From Candidatus Scybalomonas excrementavium (lineage in GTDB: Bacteria > Bacillota > Clostridia > Lachnospirales > Lachnospiraceae): 5,042 nucleotides of DNA. Below, in pieces: positions 1 through 5,042 of the stretch (within the stretch, counting starts at the first letter, position 1; each line of letters starts with the position of its first letter). A model generated the notes under the pieces. The model saw only the letters and a list, made by a program, of their open reading frames with translations, made no database searches and was not told the origin of the DNA. Both the position numbers and the translations under genes were made by a program. The stretch spans positions 1 to 5,042 of the forward strand of contig JADIML010000257.1 of assembly GCA_017694765.1 (NCBI GenBank). The letters are read 5' to 3'.

Positions 1-1296
1 TTCTTCTAAATATTTTAATTCTATATCTGCGTCTTCTACAAGAGGATGGTTCTTGAGGATTGTTCTCTTACTTACAATTCCAATAGAATCTTTACATATC
101 TGCGCTTGTTCGGTATCATTTTTTATACTCGTTCTTGTCCATGTCTGAATAATGCTTTTACACTCTATGTTTTCATGTTTACATATGGCACGAATTAATC
201 TTGCAAATCCTAACTTAAATTCTGTTTCCATTAATCCCACTTTCATTTCTAACAAAGAATACATAAATTTCAGTGCTTCCCCAGATTGATTACCAAAATT
301 TTCTGGTTGTGGGTCAAACCCTTGCCCTTGTTCGAAAATAGCTTTTCTTGTGACATCTAACACTGTTTTTCTTGCTTCAATGGGAATTTCGATACTTAAG
401 GTACTTACACCAGGATTATTCTCGTCTGCATCTACTTTTATTGTTTTATATTTTTTTAAGTCTTGTAGAAATCCATTTAAGTCTGTACCACCATATCCGG
501 ATAACACAAAAATAAGTTCTTGAATATCGTCTAGGTCATTAATAAAGCCACTATACACTTTATCATATACATCAATTAAACTTTTAATATTCTTTAAATC
601 ATTCGTTCCTATATTGTTATTTCTAAAGGGAATAAATGGAACTTCTCCAAAATCATGAGTATATACCGATGTTTCATTATTGGTTAATGGATCAAAAAAC
701 ATATTGTAGATTTCTAGGTTTTCGCATACCATATCATTTCCTTTTGCTCGAAATGATTGGCATTTCCTATCCGTCCAATACTCATAAATGCAATATATTT
801 CTCCAGTAGTCTCGTCAATTTCAGTATAAATTCTTAGCACCCCTAATAATTCTTTTTTGAGTTTTTTACTCCATACTGGAATTATTTGCTTGCTATCCAC
901 TACCGCCCATTCAAAACCATTTTTGCTTTCCCAATAATGGACCCATCCAATTGAGGTGTTGGCAGCATTTACACAAAGCTCCATACAATTTTTTCCATAT
1001 TCATCTCCTAATACTTCTACAATTCGCGTATTGCTCTTTGTAGTACCCACATCGAAAAGAGGAGGTGCTGTAAAAGCATAGGAAGCCTTTTGGTTTACAA
1101 TTAAGCCATGAAAATTTCTTGGTATTCGGTTATCTGCATTTCTGATTGGATTTCCCTCTTCATCTTTCTTTTTCTTATAAATCAACACATCTGTTTCGTT
1201 CTTATAATATTGTTCTGATTTTATGGCATTCGATACAAAATCTGCATGACCTTCTTTATGCTTTTTAATTAGCTCCTTCATTACTTCTAACTCCAT
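1..1296 (-). CDS. Phage portal protein, SPP1 gp6-like (C-terminus outside window)
   Basis: The portal forms the ring at one capsid vertex through which DNA is packaged and ejected, and on which the terminase docks. The frame is open from the ATG at 1294-1296 to the left edge (432 codons, no stop), so the C-terminus is missing; relatives are usually about 430-500 aa, so little is probably lost. Recognisable portal stretches are NDLDDIQELIFVLSGYGG (about residues 250-268) and PENFGNQSGEALKFMYSLLE followed by a helix (about 328-355), the latter a hallmark of the SPP1 gp6 family (Phage_prot_Gp6). The start is set by a Shine-Dalgarno AAAGAGGTGA at 1301-1310, only 15 nt after the terminase large subunit stop, so the two genes are in one operon. 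Family assignment is from memory of conserved stretches. No frameshift or internal stop is seen. Confidence 0.93.
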   Translation of the reverse strand, partial: MELEVMKELIKKHKEGHADFVSNAIKSEQYYKNETDVLIYKKKKDEEGNPIRNADNRIPRNFHGLIVNQKASYAFTAPPLFDVGTTKSNTRIVEVLGDEYGKNCMELCVNAANTSIGWVHYWESKNGFEWAVVDSKQIIPVWSKKLKKELLGVLRIYTEIDETTGEIYCIYEYWTDRKCQSFRAKGNDMVCENLEIYNMFFDPLTNNETSVYTHDFGEVPFIPFRNNNIGTNDLKNIKSLIDVYDKVYSGFINDLDDIQELIFVLSGYGGTDLNGFLQDLKKYKTIKVDADENNPGVSTLSIEIPIEARKTVLDVTRKAIFEQGQGFDPQPENFGNQSGEALKFMYSLLEMKVGLMETEFKLGFARLIRAICKHENIECKSIIQTWTRTSIKNDTEQAQICKDSIGIVSKRTILKNHPLVEDADIELKYLEE

Positions 1297-1311
1297 ATCC
1301 TCACCTCTTTT

Positions 1312-2583
1312 CTACTTTAAAATATTAATACCATTTGGTTTTCTAATAATCGTATAACAAAAATACCTAAGGGCATCCATACAATGGTCATGTTGTTTGA
1401 TTGGTTTATCTTCTCCACGATCTGCTGCTTTTGCATCCCAGGTATAGCTATTAAATTCTTTTATCGTATTTTCGCAACTATTATGTATCACTATTTTTTC
1501 TTCATTCAAAAGCATTCCTACATAACGAATACCATCTATTACATCATTTTTTGCTTTTTTTACGCTATATCCTCGTTTTTTTAACTCTGCGATAAAAGAA
1601 GCAGCCGCAGGGTCAATTACTATTTTTTGAGGTGTAATACCATCTAGCCACTTATCTAAATCATTTGCATATTCACTATCTGTTTTCTGCTTATCTTCAT
1701 CTCTACCAGAGTAATAATATTCCCTTATTACTGCCCATGTTCCATCATTCTGTTTTGCCCATAGCAAAAATACTGTTGCATTTTGAGTACCATAATCACA
1801 ACTAACATAATAATTATTTAATAACTTAGTACAATCTTCTACTACATGCTTTACAGCATCAAACATATCATAAATAATTCCCTCTGCTACACACCACAAA
1901 CCTAAAATATATCGTTTGTAGAATACTCCAGTATACATGGAACGATATCTAGTTTTGATTTTTTCTGACAAACTCAAATTATCATCCATAGTAAAATGTA
2001 AATATAGAATATTTTTTTCAGTAGTTTTATCAATCCAATTTGTTTTAAACCAATGAAAAGGTCCATCTGGATTACAGTTAAACCAATATTTAGAACCAGT
2101 AACACTACAACGCCCAGTAGCTTGATTGACAAAACTTTCTGGCATCAGTGCAACCTCGTCAAAAAAGCACCCTGCAAGTGTAATCCCTTGGATTAAATCT
2201 TGAGAGCGCTCATCTTTCCCACCAAATATATAAAAATAATTGGTAACTCCTTTTCTTGTTACCTCTACCATATTATCTGCTCTATGGTCTACTACCTTGT
2301 ATCCTCTTGAACAAAGCATAAGTTTTAGCCAGAATAAAACATTTCTTCGAAAAGAACCGATTGTTTTTCCACACATACCAAAATTTTGCCCTTGGAAACT
2401 TTCCATTGCCCATATTGCAAATGATAAGGACATAGAAACTGTCTTCCCTGAACGAATCGCTCCATCTGCAATAATTCCATCTTTATCCGATACAGGACTA
2501 TTTGACATCCACCATGTAAGTATCTTTAGTTGCTTTTTACTAAATGGTTGAAACTTAAATAATGCACTCTTTATCCGTTCCAT
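1312..2583 (-). CDS. terL: Phage terminase large subunit (packaging ATPase and nuclease)
   Basis: This is the DNA-packaging motor: an N-terminal ATPase pumps DNA into the prohead and a C-terminal RNase H-fold nuclease cuts it. The 423-aa length is typical of SPP1 gp2-like (Terminase_3/6) proteins. Visible motifs are Walker A GAIRSGKT at 41-48; Walker B within LAGCFFDE, ending D142-E143; the coupling motif FNCNP at 168-172; and nuclease acidic residues D263 (SCDYG), D324 (VIDPA) and H400/D403 in HDHCMDALRY. All key residues are present, so it should be active. The ATG at 2581-2583 lies inside terS (13-nt overlap) and is preceded by a purine-rich GGGAAGGT at about 2594-2600, suggesting translational coupling. 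The stop is TAG at 1312-1314. It acts with the small subunit upstream and docks on the portal encoded downstream. Confidence 0.97.
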   Translation of the reverse strand: MERIKSALFKFQPFSKKQLKILTWWMSNSPVSDKDGIIADGAIRSGKTVSMSLSFAIWAMESFQGQNFGMCGKTIGSFRRNVLFWLKLMLCSRGYKVVDHRADNMVEVTRKGVTNYFYIFGGKDERSQDLIQGITLAGCFFDEVALMPESFVNQATGRCSVTGSKYWFNCNPDGPFHWFKTNWIDKTTEKNILYLHFTMDDNLSLSEKIKTRYRSMYTGVFYKRYILGLWCVAEGIIYDMFDAVKHVVEDCTKLLNNYYVSCDYGTQNATVFLLWAKQNDGTWAVIREYYYSGRDEDKQKTDSEYANDLDKWLDGITPQKIVIDPAAASFIAELKKRGYSVKKAKNDVIDGIRYVGMLLNEEKIVIHNSCENTIKEFNSYTWDAKAADRGEDKPIKQHDHCMDALRYFCYTIIRKPNGINILK

Positions 2584-3272
2584 ACATCATCAACCTTCCC
2601 TGCTAATGCACCTAAGAAGCCGTCATCTTCTGTTTCTTCATTTCCAACATTAAGTTTAGAGGTTAATAATGAAATACGTGCTTTTTGTTCTTCTGTGGCC
2701 AATTCCCAATTTTTATGTAACATCTCATCATATTGCTTTATAAGAGAACGTAGCTCTGACTGTGCTCTTGCTTGAGCTTGTAGAAACTTGCCTTGCTTAT
2801 CCCAAGCATGTTGTACTTCCCAACGTTCCTCATAGACAGTATCTCCATTCTTTTCTCCTATTTTGGTTATAGTCTTATCTTCCTGGTCCTTTACATACAT
2901 GATTTTTTGTGCTCTTATAATAGCTGCATAGGCAATCTGTATTTGATGCCATAGTAGATCAAGTGGATTAGCCTGTTCAATTGCACTAAAAATTTCCTGC
3001 GTTTCCTCTGGAAGGAACTTAGAAAAGAATCCATACTTTTCTGCATTTTTATTTCCTGTTGGTGGTCCATGTCCTAATGCATTTTGATTACCTGGTTGCC
3101 CTCCTTTTTGTGTGCACACTTTTTTATTTTTTGTATGCGCACTCTTTTCTCCTCTCTGCCAACCATATCTTGTTTTCCATGATTTTACTGTATTAATTGT
3201 AACATTATATTTTTCAGCTATTTCTTTATACTTCATTCCGTTTCTATAATCTTGTTCGGCAAGCTCTCTCAA
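2571..3272 (-). CDS. terS: Phage terminase small subunit (DNA-recognition component)
   Basis: The small subunit binds the packaging site on phage DNA and regulates the large subunit. The protein is 233 aa. Residues 9-40 form a helix-turn-helix (YRNGMKYKEIAEKYNVTINT, then VKSWKTRYGW), as in the terminase_small N-terminal family. Residues 57-89 carry the Asn/Gly-rich linker characteristic of these proteins (NQNALGHG, GNKNAEKYGFFSKFLPEE). The rest is charged and helical, suiting oligomer formation. The start is TTG at 3270-3272: an in-frame TGA lies six bases upstream, AGAGGTGG at 3279-3286 is well spaced, and the next ATG (residue 13, inside the helix-turn-helix) has no ribosome binding site. 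It is the first gene of the packaging operon and its last 13 nt overlap terL. No clear promoter is visible in the 30 nt after the preceding terminator. Confidence 0.92.
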   Translation of the reverse strand: MRELAEQDYRNGMKYKEIAEKYNVTINTVKSWKTRYGWQRGEKSAHTKNKKVCTQKGGQPGNQNALGHGPPTGNKNAEKYGFFSKFLPEETQEIFSAIEQANPLDLLWHQIQIAYAAIIRAQKIMYVKDQEDKTITKIGEKNGDTVYEERWEVQHAWDKQGKFLQAQARAQSELRSLIKQYDEMLHKNWELATEEQKARISLLTSKLNVGNEETEDDGFLGALAGKVDDVWNG

Positions 3273-3278
3273 TTCTCA

Positions 3279-3286
3279 CCACCTCT
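3279..3286 (-). promoter_or_regulatory. Ribosome binding site for the TTG-started terS
   Basis: The minus-strand sequence AGAGGTGG ends six bases before the TTG start at 3272. It decides the start, because the frame is closed by a TGA just upstream and no ATG is available before residue 13. Confidence 0.7.
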
Positions 3287-3305
3287 CATTCGTTTGTTTT
3301 GTATA

Positions 3306-3339
3306 AAAAAAGAACCATCAAAAAATGTGGTTCTTTTTT
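3306..3339 (-). terminator. Intrinsic terminator after the unknown gene, probably bidirectional
   Basis: A 12-bp inverted repeat (AAAAAAGAACCA at 3306-3317 with TGGTTCTTTTTT at 3328-3339) encloses a 10-nt loop. The core AGAACCA/TGGTTCT is flanked by A and T runs, so a U tract follows the stem on either strand (seven T on the minus strand). It begins 3 nt after the stop codon of the 3343-4074 gene and lies just before terS, so it should cut transcription between them. Confidence 0.85.
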
Positions 3340-3342
3340 GCT

Positions 3343-4074
3343 TTATTTTCTATATTCCTCTAAAAAAAATTCTAAAAAGTTTTTTCCATAAGAAGTTAGG
3401 CTATAACTATCATTTAGAGAAACTCTCTTTAATTTCAATTTGGTATTTTTCTTTTGTTTTTCAACATCTTGTAAGTACTGCATTATGTTTTGTAAATTAT
3501 CATCCATGATTTTAGAGTTTTTGCTATCTACTAATCCCATCCTATGTAGTTTCTCCAAAATCAAATGAAGCTGACCTGGAAGTAACGAATTTAAAATCTT
3601 ATTATTTTCTTCATCATAGGCATATTTATAAGTACGGCTTTTTAACACGATAATATCTAATAAATTGAGTTCTTCTAAGGTATCATAATACATTAGAACT
3701 AGATCTTCTTTTATGTCTTCCCAATCTGTTAAATATAAATATCCATCTACCATATACTTAATTTTTTCTTTCTGTTTCACATCAAGTACATAATCTGTCA
3801 CAATACCAAAATAATGTTTCGTTATCAATTCCAGTTTTTCTAAGTCCAATTTATTTAACTTTTCATTAAATTCATCTTGCTTTTCTACAATTTGTGAAAT
3901 AAAATTTTCAAGATTCTTTTCTGATCTTTGCTGTTTATATGATAAAATCAAATTACCAACTCCTGGCACTAAAATTCCAGCTGTACCATCTAACACTATG
4001 CCTGTTACCATATCCATTACCGGTCCTACTGCTGGTTCTATAATCTGTTGTATTTTGTTTCTGTTATCACCCAT
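3343..4074 (-). CDS. Uncharacterised 243-aa protein, candidate phage moron / accessory gene
   Basis: I cannot name this family with confidence. The start is set at the ATG at 4074 because GGAGGG (4079-4084) precedes it; an ATG 13 codons further up lies inside the promoter. Residues 14-44 are a Gly-, Pro- and hydrophobic-rich segment (PAVGPVMDMVTGIV, then GILVPGVGNLIL) that could insert in or sit on a membrane. Residues 47-80 are charged and helical, coiled-coil-like. Residues 165-243 look like a winged helix: LHLILEKLHRMGLVD, a charged linker, then YSLTSYGKNFLEFF, a typical closing YxLTxxGxxFL pattern. The layout recalls Abi-alpha (DUF4393)-type proteins, but that is only a resemblance. With its own promoter and terminator in a phage late region, it is likely expressed from the prophage and may act in superinfection exclusion, host defence or lysogenic conversion (inference). 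Confidence 0.8.
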   Translation of the reverse strand: MGDNRNKIQQIIEPAVGPVMDMVTGIVLDGTAGILVPGVGNLILSYKQQRSEKNLENFISQIVEKQDEFNEKLNKLDLEKLELITKHYFGIVTDYVLDVKQKEKIKYMVDGYLYLTDWEDIKEDLVLMYYDTLEELNLLDIIVLKSRTYKYAYDEENNKILNSLLPGQLHLILEKLHRMGLVDSKNSKIMDDNLQNIMQYLQDVEKQKKNTKLKLKRVSLNDSYSLTSYGKNFLEFFLEEYRK

Positions 4075-4078
4075 ATTT

Positions 4079-4084
4079 CCCTCC
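4079..4084 (-). promoter_or_regulatory. Strong ribosome binding site selecting the 4074 start
   Basis: The minus-strand GGAGGG ends four bases before the ATG at 4072-4074. The longer alternative starting at 4113 has no such site and would begin upstream of the -10 element, so it could not be read from this promoter. Confidence 0.85.
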
Positions 4085-4101
4085 AAATAGTTTTTTATAA
4101 C

Positions 4102-4130
4102 ATTATAACACATATTCTATTATTCGTCTG
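4102..4130 (-). promoter_or_regulatory. Sigma-A type promoter with extended -10 for the unknown gene
   Basis: On the minus strand a perfect TATAAT (4102-4107) is preceded by TG in TGnTATAAT form (4108-4110). At 17-nt spacing is CAGACG (4125-4130), matching only the central GAC of the -35 consensus. The extended -10 usually compensates for a weak -35. Transcription would start near 4095, giving a leader of about 20 nt before the gene at 4074. Confidence 0.75.
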
Positions 4131-4143
4131 TTATCTTTTATAC

Positions 4144-4179
4144 AAAAAAGTCTGCTAACACTTTCGTATTAACAGACTT
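4144..4179 (-). terminator. Strong intrinsic terminator of the tRNA unit
   Basis: On the minus strand the RNA forms a continuous 14-bp stem (arms 4166-4179 and 4148-4161, with three G-U wobbles) closed by a GAAA tetraloop (4162-4165) and followed by a run of six U. The wobbles become mismatches on the plus strand, so it is directional. It ends transcripts coming from the tRNA region, 14 nt before the next promoter. Confidence 0.9.
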
Positions 4180-4382
4180 CTTTGGAGAAGGTATCTCATT
4201 TCTTATGGGGTTAACAAAAAAACTATACATTGTATTGGGGGGTAATTCTCGAACTAGTCGAGATAGGACGTGTAAGGAGTCGAACCTTACATACACCATC
4301 GCCCTTGGATGTAATTCTAAATCTTCGGAGTCTAAAACTATGACTATGCAGTACTCATTCCCTGCGCTACTTACTGTAGCAA
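4180..4382 (-). other. Gene-free, structured stretch between the second tRNA and the terminator
   Basis: I find no protein gene and no complete tRNA here. It contains a T-arm-like hairpin (4271-4291), two small perfect hairpins (4247-4263, stem TCTCGA with a 5-nt loop; 4366-4380, stem GCTAC with a 5-nt loop) and a run of six G at 4237-4242. It is probably transcribed with the tRNAs, since the terminator lies beyond it, and may hold the remains of one or more further tRNA genes. Confidence 0.45.
4271..4291 (-). other. tRNA T-arm-like hairpin, possible tRNA remnant
   Basis: Minus-strand TGTAAGG and CCTTACA pair over 7 bp around the loop TTCGACT, a standard T-loop. I could not find a 5' strand matching the following CACGTCC, nor a convincing anticodon arm. 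A loop-like CTCCGAA lies near 4322-4328 but its flanks do not pair. It is therefore either a decayed or rearranged tRNA or a T-arm mimic within a larger RNA. Confidence 0.4.
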
Positions 4383-4450
4383 TAAAGATTGCAGGAATCG
4401 AACCTGCGCTTTCTGTAATAACAGCTGTTTTACCACTAAACTAAATCTCT
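4383..4450 (-). tRNA. Non-canonical tRNA with a 4-nt anticodon loop; isotype cannot be assigned
   Basis: Read on the minus strand, this 68-nt element has a 7-bp acceptor stem (AGAGATT with AATCTTT, one G-U), T8-A9, a 4-bp D stem (GTTT/AAAC) with the loop AGTGGTA containing A14 and GG, and a perfect T arm (GCAGG, loop TTCGATT, CCTGC) with discriminator A. The anticodon arm (4412-4425) is abnormal: CTGT pairs with ACAG around only TATT (4417-4420), so no standard 7-nt loop or anticodon can be read. CCA is not encoded. The D-arm region resembles glycine-type tRNAs, but that is not decisive. It may be a degenerate tRNA or a deliberate variant. It lies 48 nt downstream of the CAU tRNA in the same presumed transcript. 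Confidence 0.65.
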
Positions 4451-4473
4451 ACTCACATTTCGAAAGGACAGTT

Positions 4474-4504
4474 AATCCATTTCTAGTTAAACTAGAAATG
4501 GATT
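4474..4504 (-). repeat. 31-nt perfect palindrome overlapping the 3' end of the CAU tRNA
   Basis: AATCCATTTCTAGTT and its exact reverse complement are separated by one base. As RNA this gives a 13-bp stem with a 5-nt loop. On the minus strand the first five bases of the stem are the 3' acceptor strand of the tRNA at 4499-4572, and the far arm ends in GGATT, a copy of that tRNA's own 5' end. No T run follows on either strand, so it is not a classical terminator. Confidence 0.85.
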
Positions 4505-4572
4505 CTCTGGGACTTGAACCCAGGACATACCGGTTATGAGCCGGCTGTTCTAACCAACTGAACTAAGAATCC
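4499..4572 (-). tRNA. tRNA with CAU anticodon (Met, or Ile2 if lysidine-modified)
   Basis: A complete 74-nt cloverleaf on the minus strand: acceptor GGATTCT/AGAATCC (7 perfect pairs), T8-A9, D stem GTTC/GAAC with GG in the loop, anticodon stem GCCGG/CCGGT (one G-U) with loop CTCATAA, a 5-nt variable loop, T stem CTGGG/CCCAG with loop TTCAAGT, and discriminator A. CCA is not encoded. CAU could mean elongator Met, or Ile reading AUA after lysidine modification; I cannot separate these by eye. The Ile2 option would suit the many AUA codons in these phage genes. It is the first tRNA after the promoter at 4668-4696, flanked by hairpins on both sides. Confidence 0.95.
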
Positions 4573-4574
4573 AC

Positions 4575-4594
4575 ACCACTAAGAAATTAGTGGT
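4575..4594 (-). other. Hairpin immediately 5' of the CAU tRNA
   Basis: ACCACTAA and TTAGTGGT form an 8-bp stem with a 4-nt loop, only 2 nt before the mature 5' end of the tRNA. On the plus strand it is followed by four T, giving at most a weak plus-strand terminator. On the minus strand it would sit in the tRNA precursor, where it may affect 5' processing. Confidence 0.7.
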
Positions 4595-4602
4595 TTTCCT
4601 CT

Positions 4603-4626
4603 TCAGGAAGAAACGAAATCAAACAT
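4603..4626 (-). CDS. Possible 7-codon leader peptide (MFDFVSS) in the tRNA transcript
   Basis: A GTGAGG at 4631-4636 lies 4 nt before an ATG that opens a 7-codon frame ending in TGA. It sits in the roughly 90-nt leader between the promoter start point (about 4661) and the first tRNA, and is followed at once by the hairpin at 4575-4594. The peptide has no known function. Chance occurrence is quite possible, and I list it only because the spacing and position resemble leader peptides. Confidence 0.2.
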   Translation of the reverse strand: MFDFVSS

Positions 4627-4667
4627 AAATCCTCACTGGAAACTTATATGTAACTTTCCATGCTACG

Positions 4668-4696
4668 ATTATATCATGGGTAAATTCTCGTGTAAA
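4668..4696 (-). promoter_or_regulatory. Near-consensus promoter driving the tRNA region
   Basis: On the minus strand TTTACA (4691-4696) and TATAAT (4668-4673) are spaced by exactly 17 nt, with TG in extended -10 position. It starts 13 nt after the regulator gene's stop codon. Transcription would begin near 4661, enter the tRNA at 4572 and stop at the terminator at 4144-4179. Such a strong promoter should need no activator, so these tRNAs may be expressed early or during lysogeny. It may alternatively be the site controlled by the adjacent regulator. Confidence 0.8.
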
Positions 4697-4709
4697 TTTC
4701 ATCTTTTTT

Positions 4710-5042
4710 TTAATATTTTATTGCTAAAGAATCTACTCCAAAAAGATATACTCCTATCTTTCTTAATAGTTCATTTACCCATCTGTATGTTGTTGGTACG
4801 GATAAATTATTATGTTCTGCCACATCCTCATGTGTTTTTTGTTCCACTAATATTTCAATAAACACTTTGTATTTATCAAGTTCATCTTTCTTTTCTAAAT
4901 CTCTCTTTAATAACTCAAGACATTTCTCGATATGGGCTACCATGATAAGACTTCTTATCTTGCTTCTTCTTATGCTCTCTATGTACATCACATCGTCTGT
5001 ATCATATATGTCTTCTAACTCTGAATAATCAATCTGGTTAAT
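4710..5042 (-). CDS. Sigma/ArpU-like phage late-gene regulator, 5' part outside window
   Basis: The frame is open to the right edge and gives 110 visible residues plus a stop. A GTG at 4991 and ATG at 4988 lie in this frame, but the coding sequence continues upstream (INQIDYSELEDIYDTDDVMY), so the gene is probably truncated by the window. Visible residues 36-69 are charged helices (HIEKCLELLKRDLEKK, then DKYKVFIEILVEQKT). Residues 70-97 form a helix-turn-helix (HEDVAEHNNLSVPTTYRWVN), ending LRKIGVYLFGVDSL, a tail style I associate with ArpU/RinA-like regulators, which resemble sigma-70 region 4 and turn on phage late genes. Its place upstream of terS fits that role: such regulators normally lie just before the packaging operon and activate it. 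Family naming is moderately sure; the function is inferred. Confidence 0.75.
   Translation of the reverse strand: MNQIDYSELEDIYDTDDVMYIESIRRSKIRSLIMVAHIEKCLELLKRDLEKKDELDKYKVFIEILVEQKTHEDVAEHNNLSVPTTYRWVNELLRKIGVYLFGVDSLAIKY

Noticed and set aside
1384..2551. Two plus-strand open frames (1384-1584 and 2240-2551)
   Set aside because: Both lie antisense inside terL, which has all its catalytic motifs; their composition is what antisense reading of an AT-rich gene gives.
3268..3288. Six-codon frame MRGGEN whose stop overlaps the terS start
   Set aside because: It has no ribosome binding site of its own; its body is the terS ribosome binding site.
3252..3509. Plus-strand 85-codon open frame
   Set aside because: It spans the start of terS, a terminator hairpin and the end of the unknown gene, all on the opposite strand, with no supporting signals.
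4075..4113. An ATG at 4113 that would lengthen the unknown protein by 13 residues
   Set aside because: It overlaps the -10 element and lies upstream of the predicted transcript start; the ATG at 4074 has a strong ribosome binding site.
4205..4444. Plus-strand 79-codon open frame
   Set aside because: It runs antisense across the short-loop tRNA and the T-arm-like hairpin, has no ribosome binding site of note, and reads as a random translation of tRNA sequence.
4474..4504. Palindrome read as a transcription terminator or attachment site
   Set aside because: No T run follows on either strand, and a tRNA inside the late region of a phage is not a likely integration site. There is no second copy in the window.
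4676..4861. Plus-strand 61-codon open frame
   Set aside because: It begins in the minus-strand promoter and lies antisense to the helix-turn-helix regulator.
1..5042. CRISPR array or insertion sequence
   Set aside because: No regularly spaced direct repeats, no transposase and no terminal inverted repeats were seen.

Overview
The window is an AT-rich stretch of a tailed-phage or prophage genome, most likely a siphovirus of a low-GC Firmicute. A clostridial host such as a Lachnospiraceae or Clostridium member is my best guess, based on base composition, strong GGAGG-type ribosome binding sites and the style of the packaging proteins. Every gene and RNA I can support lies on the minus strand, so transcription runs from right to left. 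I see no credible gene on the plus strand.

Reading in the direction of transcription, the right edge (5042 to 4710) holds the C-terminal part of a small helix-turn-helix regulator of the ArpU/RinA/sigma-like late-control type. Just after its stop codon is a near-consensus promoter (4668-4696). It should feed a tRNA region (about 4600 to 4240): a canonical CAU-anticodon tRNA (4499-4572), a second tRNA whose anticodon loop is shortened to 4 nt (4383-4450), and a degenerate stretch with only a T-arm-like hairpin (4271-4291). Each element is separated from the next by a hairpin. The unit ends at a strong intrinsic terminator with a 14-bp stem and GAAA loop (4144-4179).

Immediately after comes a one-gene cassette with its own extended -10 promoter (4102-4130), strong ribosome binding site, a 243-aa protein of unknown function (3343-4074) and its own terminator (3306-3339). 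This is classic moron architecture.

The head-packaging operon follows: terminase small subunit (2571-3272, TTG start), terminase large subunit (1312-2583, overlapping by 13 nt), and an SPP1-type portal protein (1296 leftwards, running off the window). Together they recognise the phage DNA, drive it with ATP hydrolysis through the portal ring and cut it.

The notable part is the roughly 1.4 kb between the regulator and terS. Two self-contained transcription units carry accessory cargo: odd tRNAs and a candidate host- or phage-interaction protein. Two strong terminators stand between the obvious promoter and the packaging genes, which raises the question of how the late operon is switched on.
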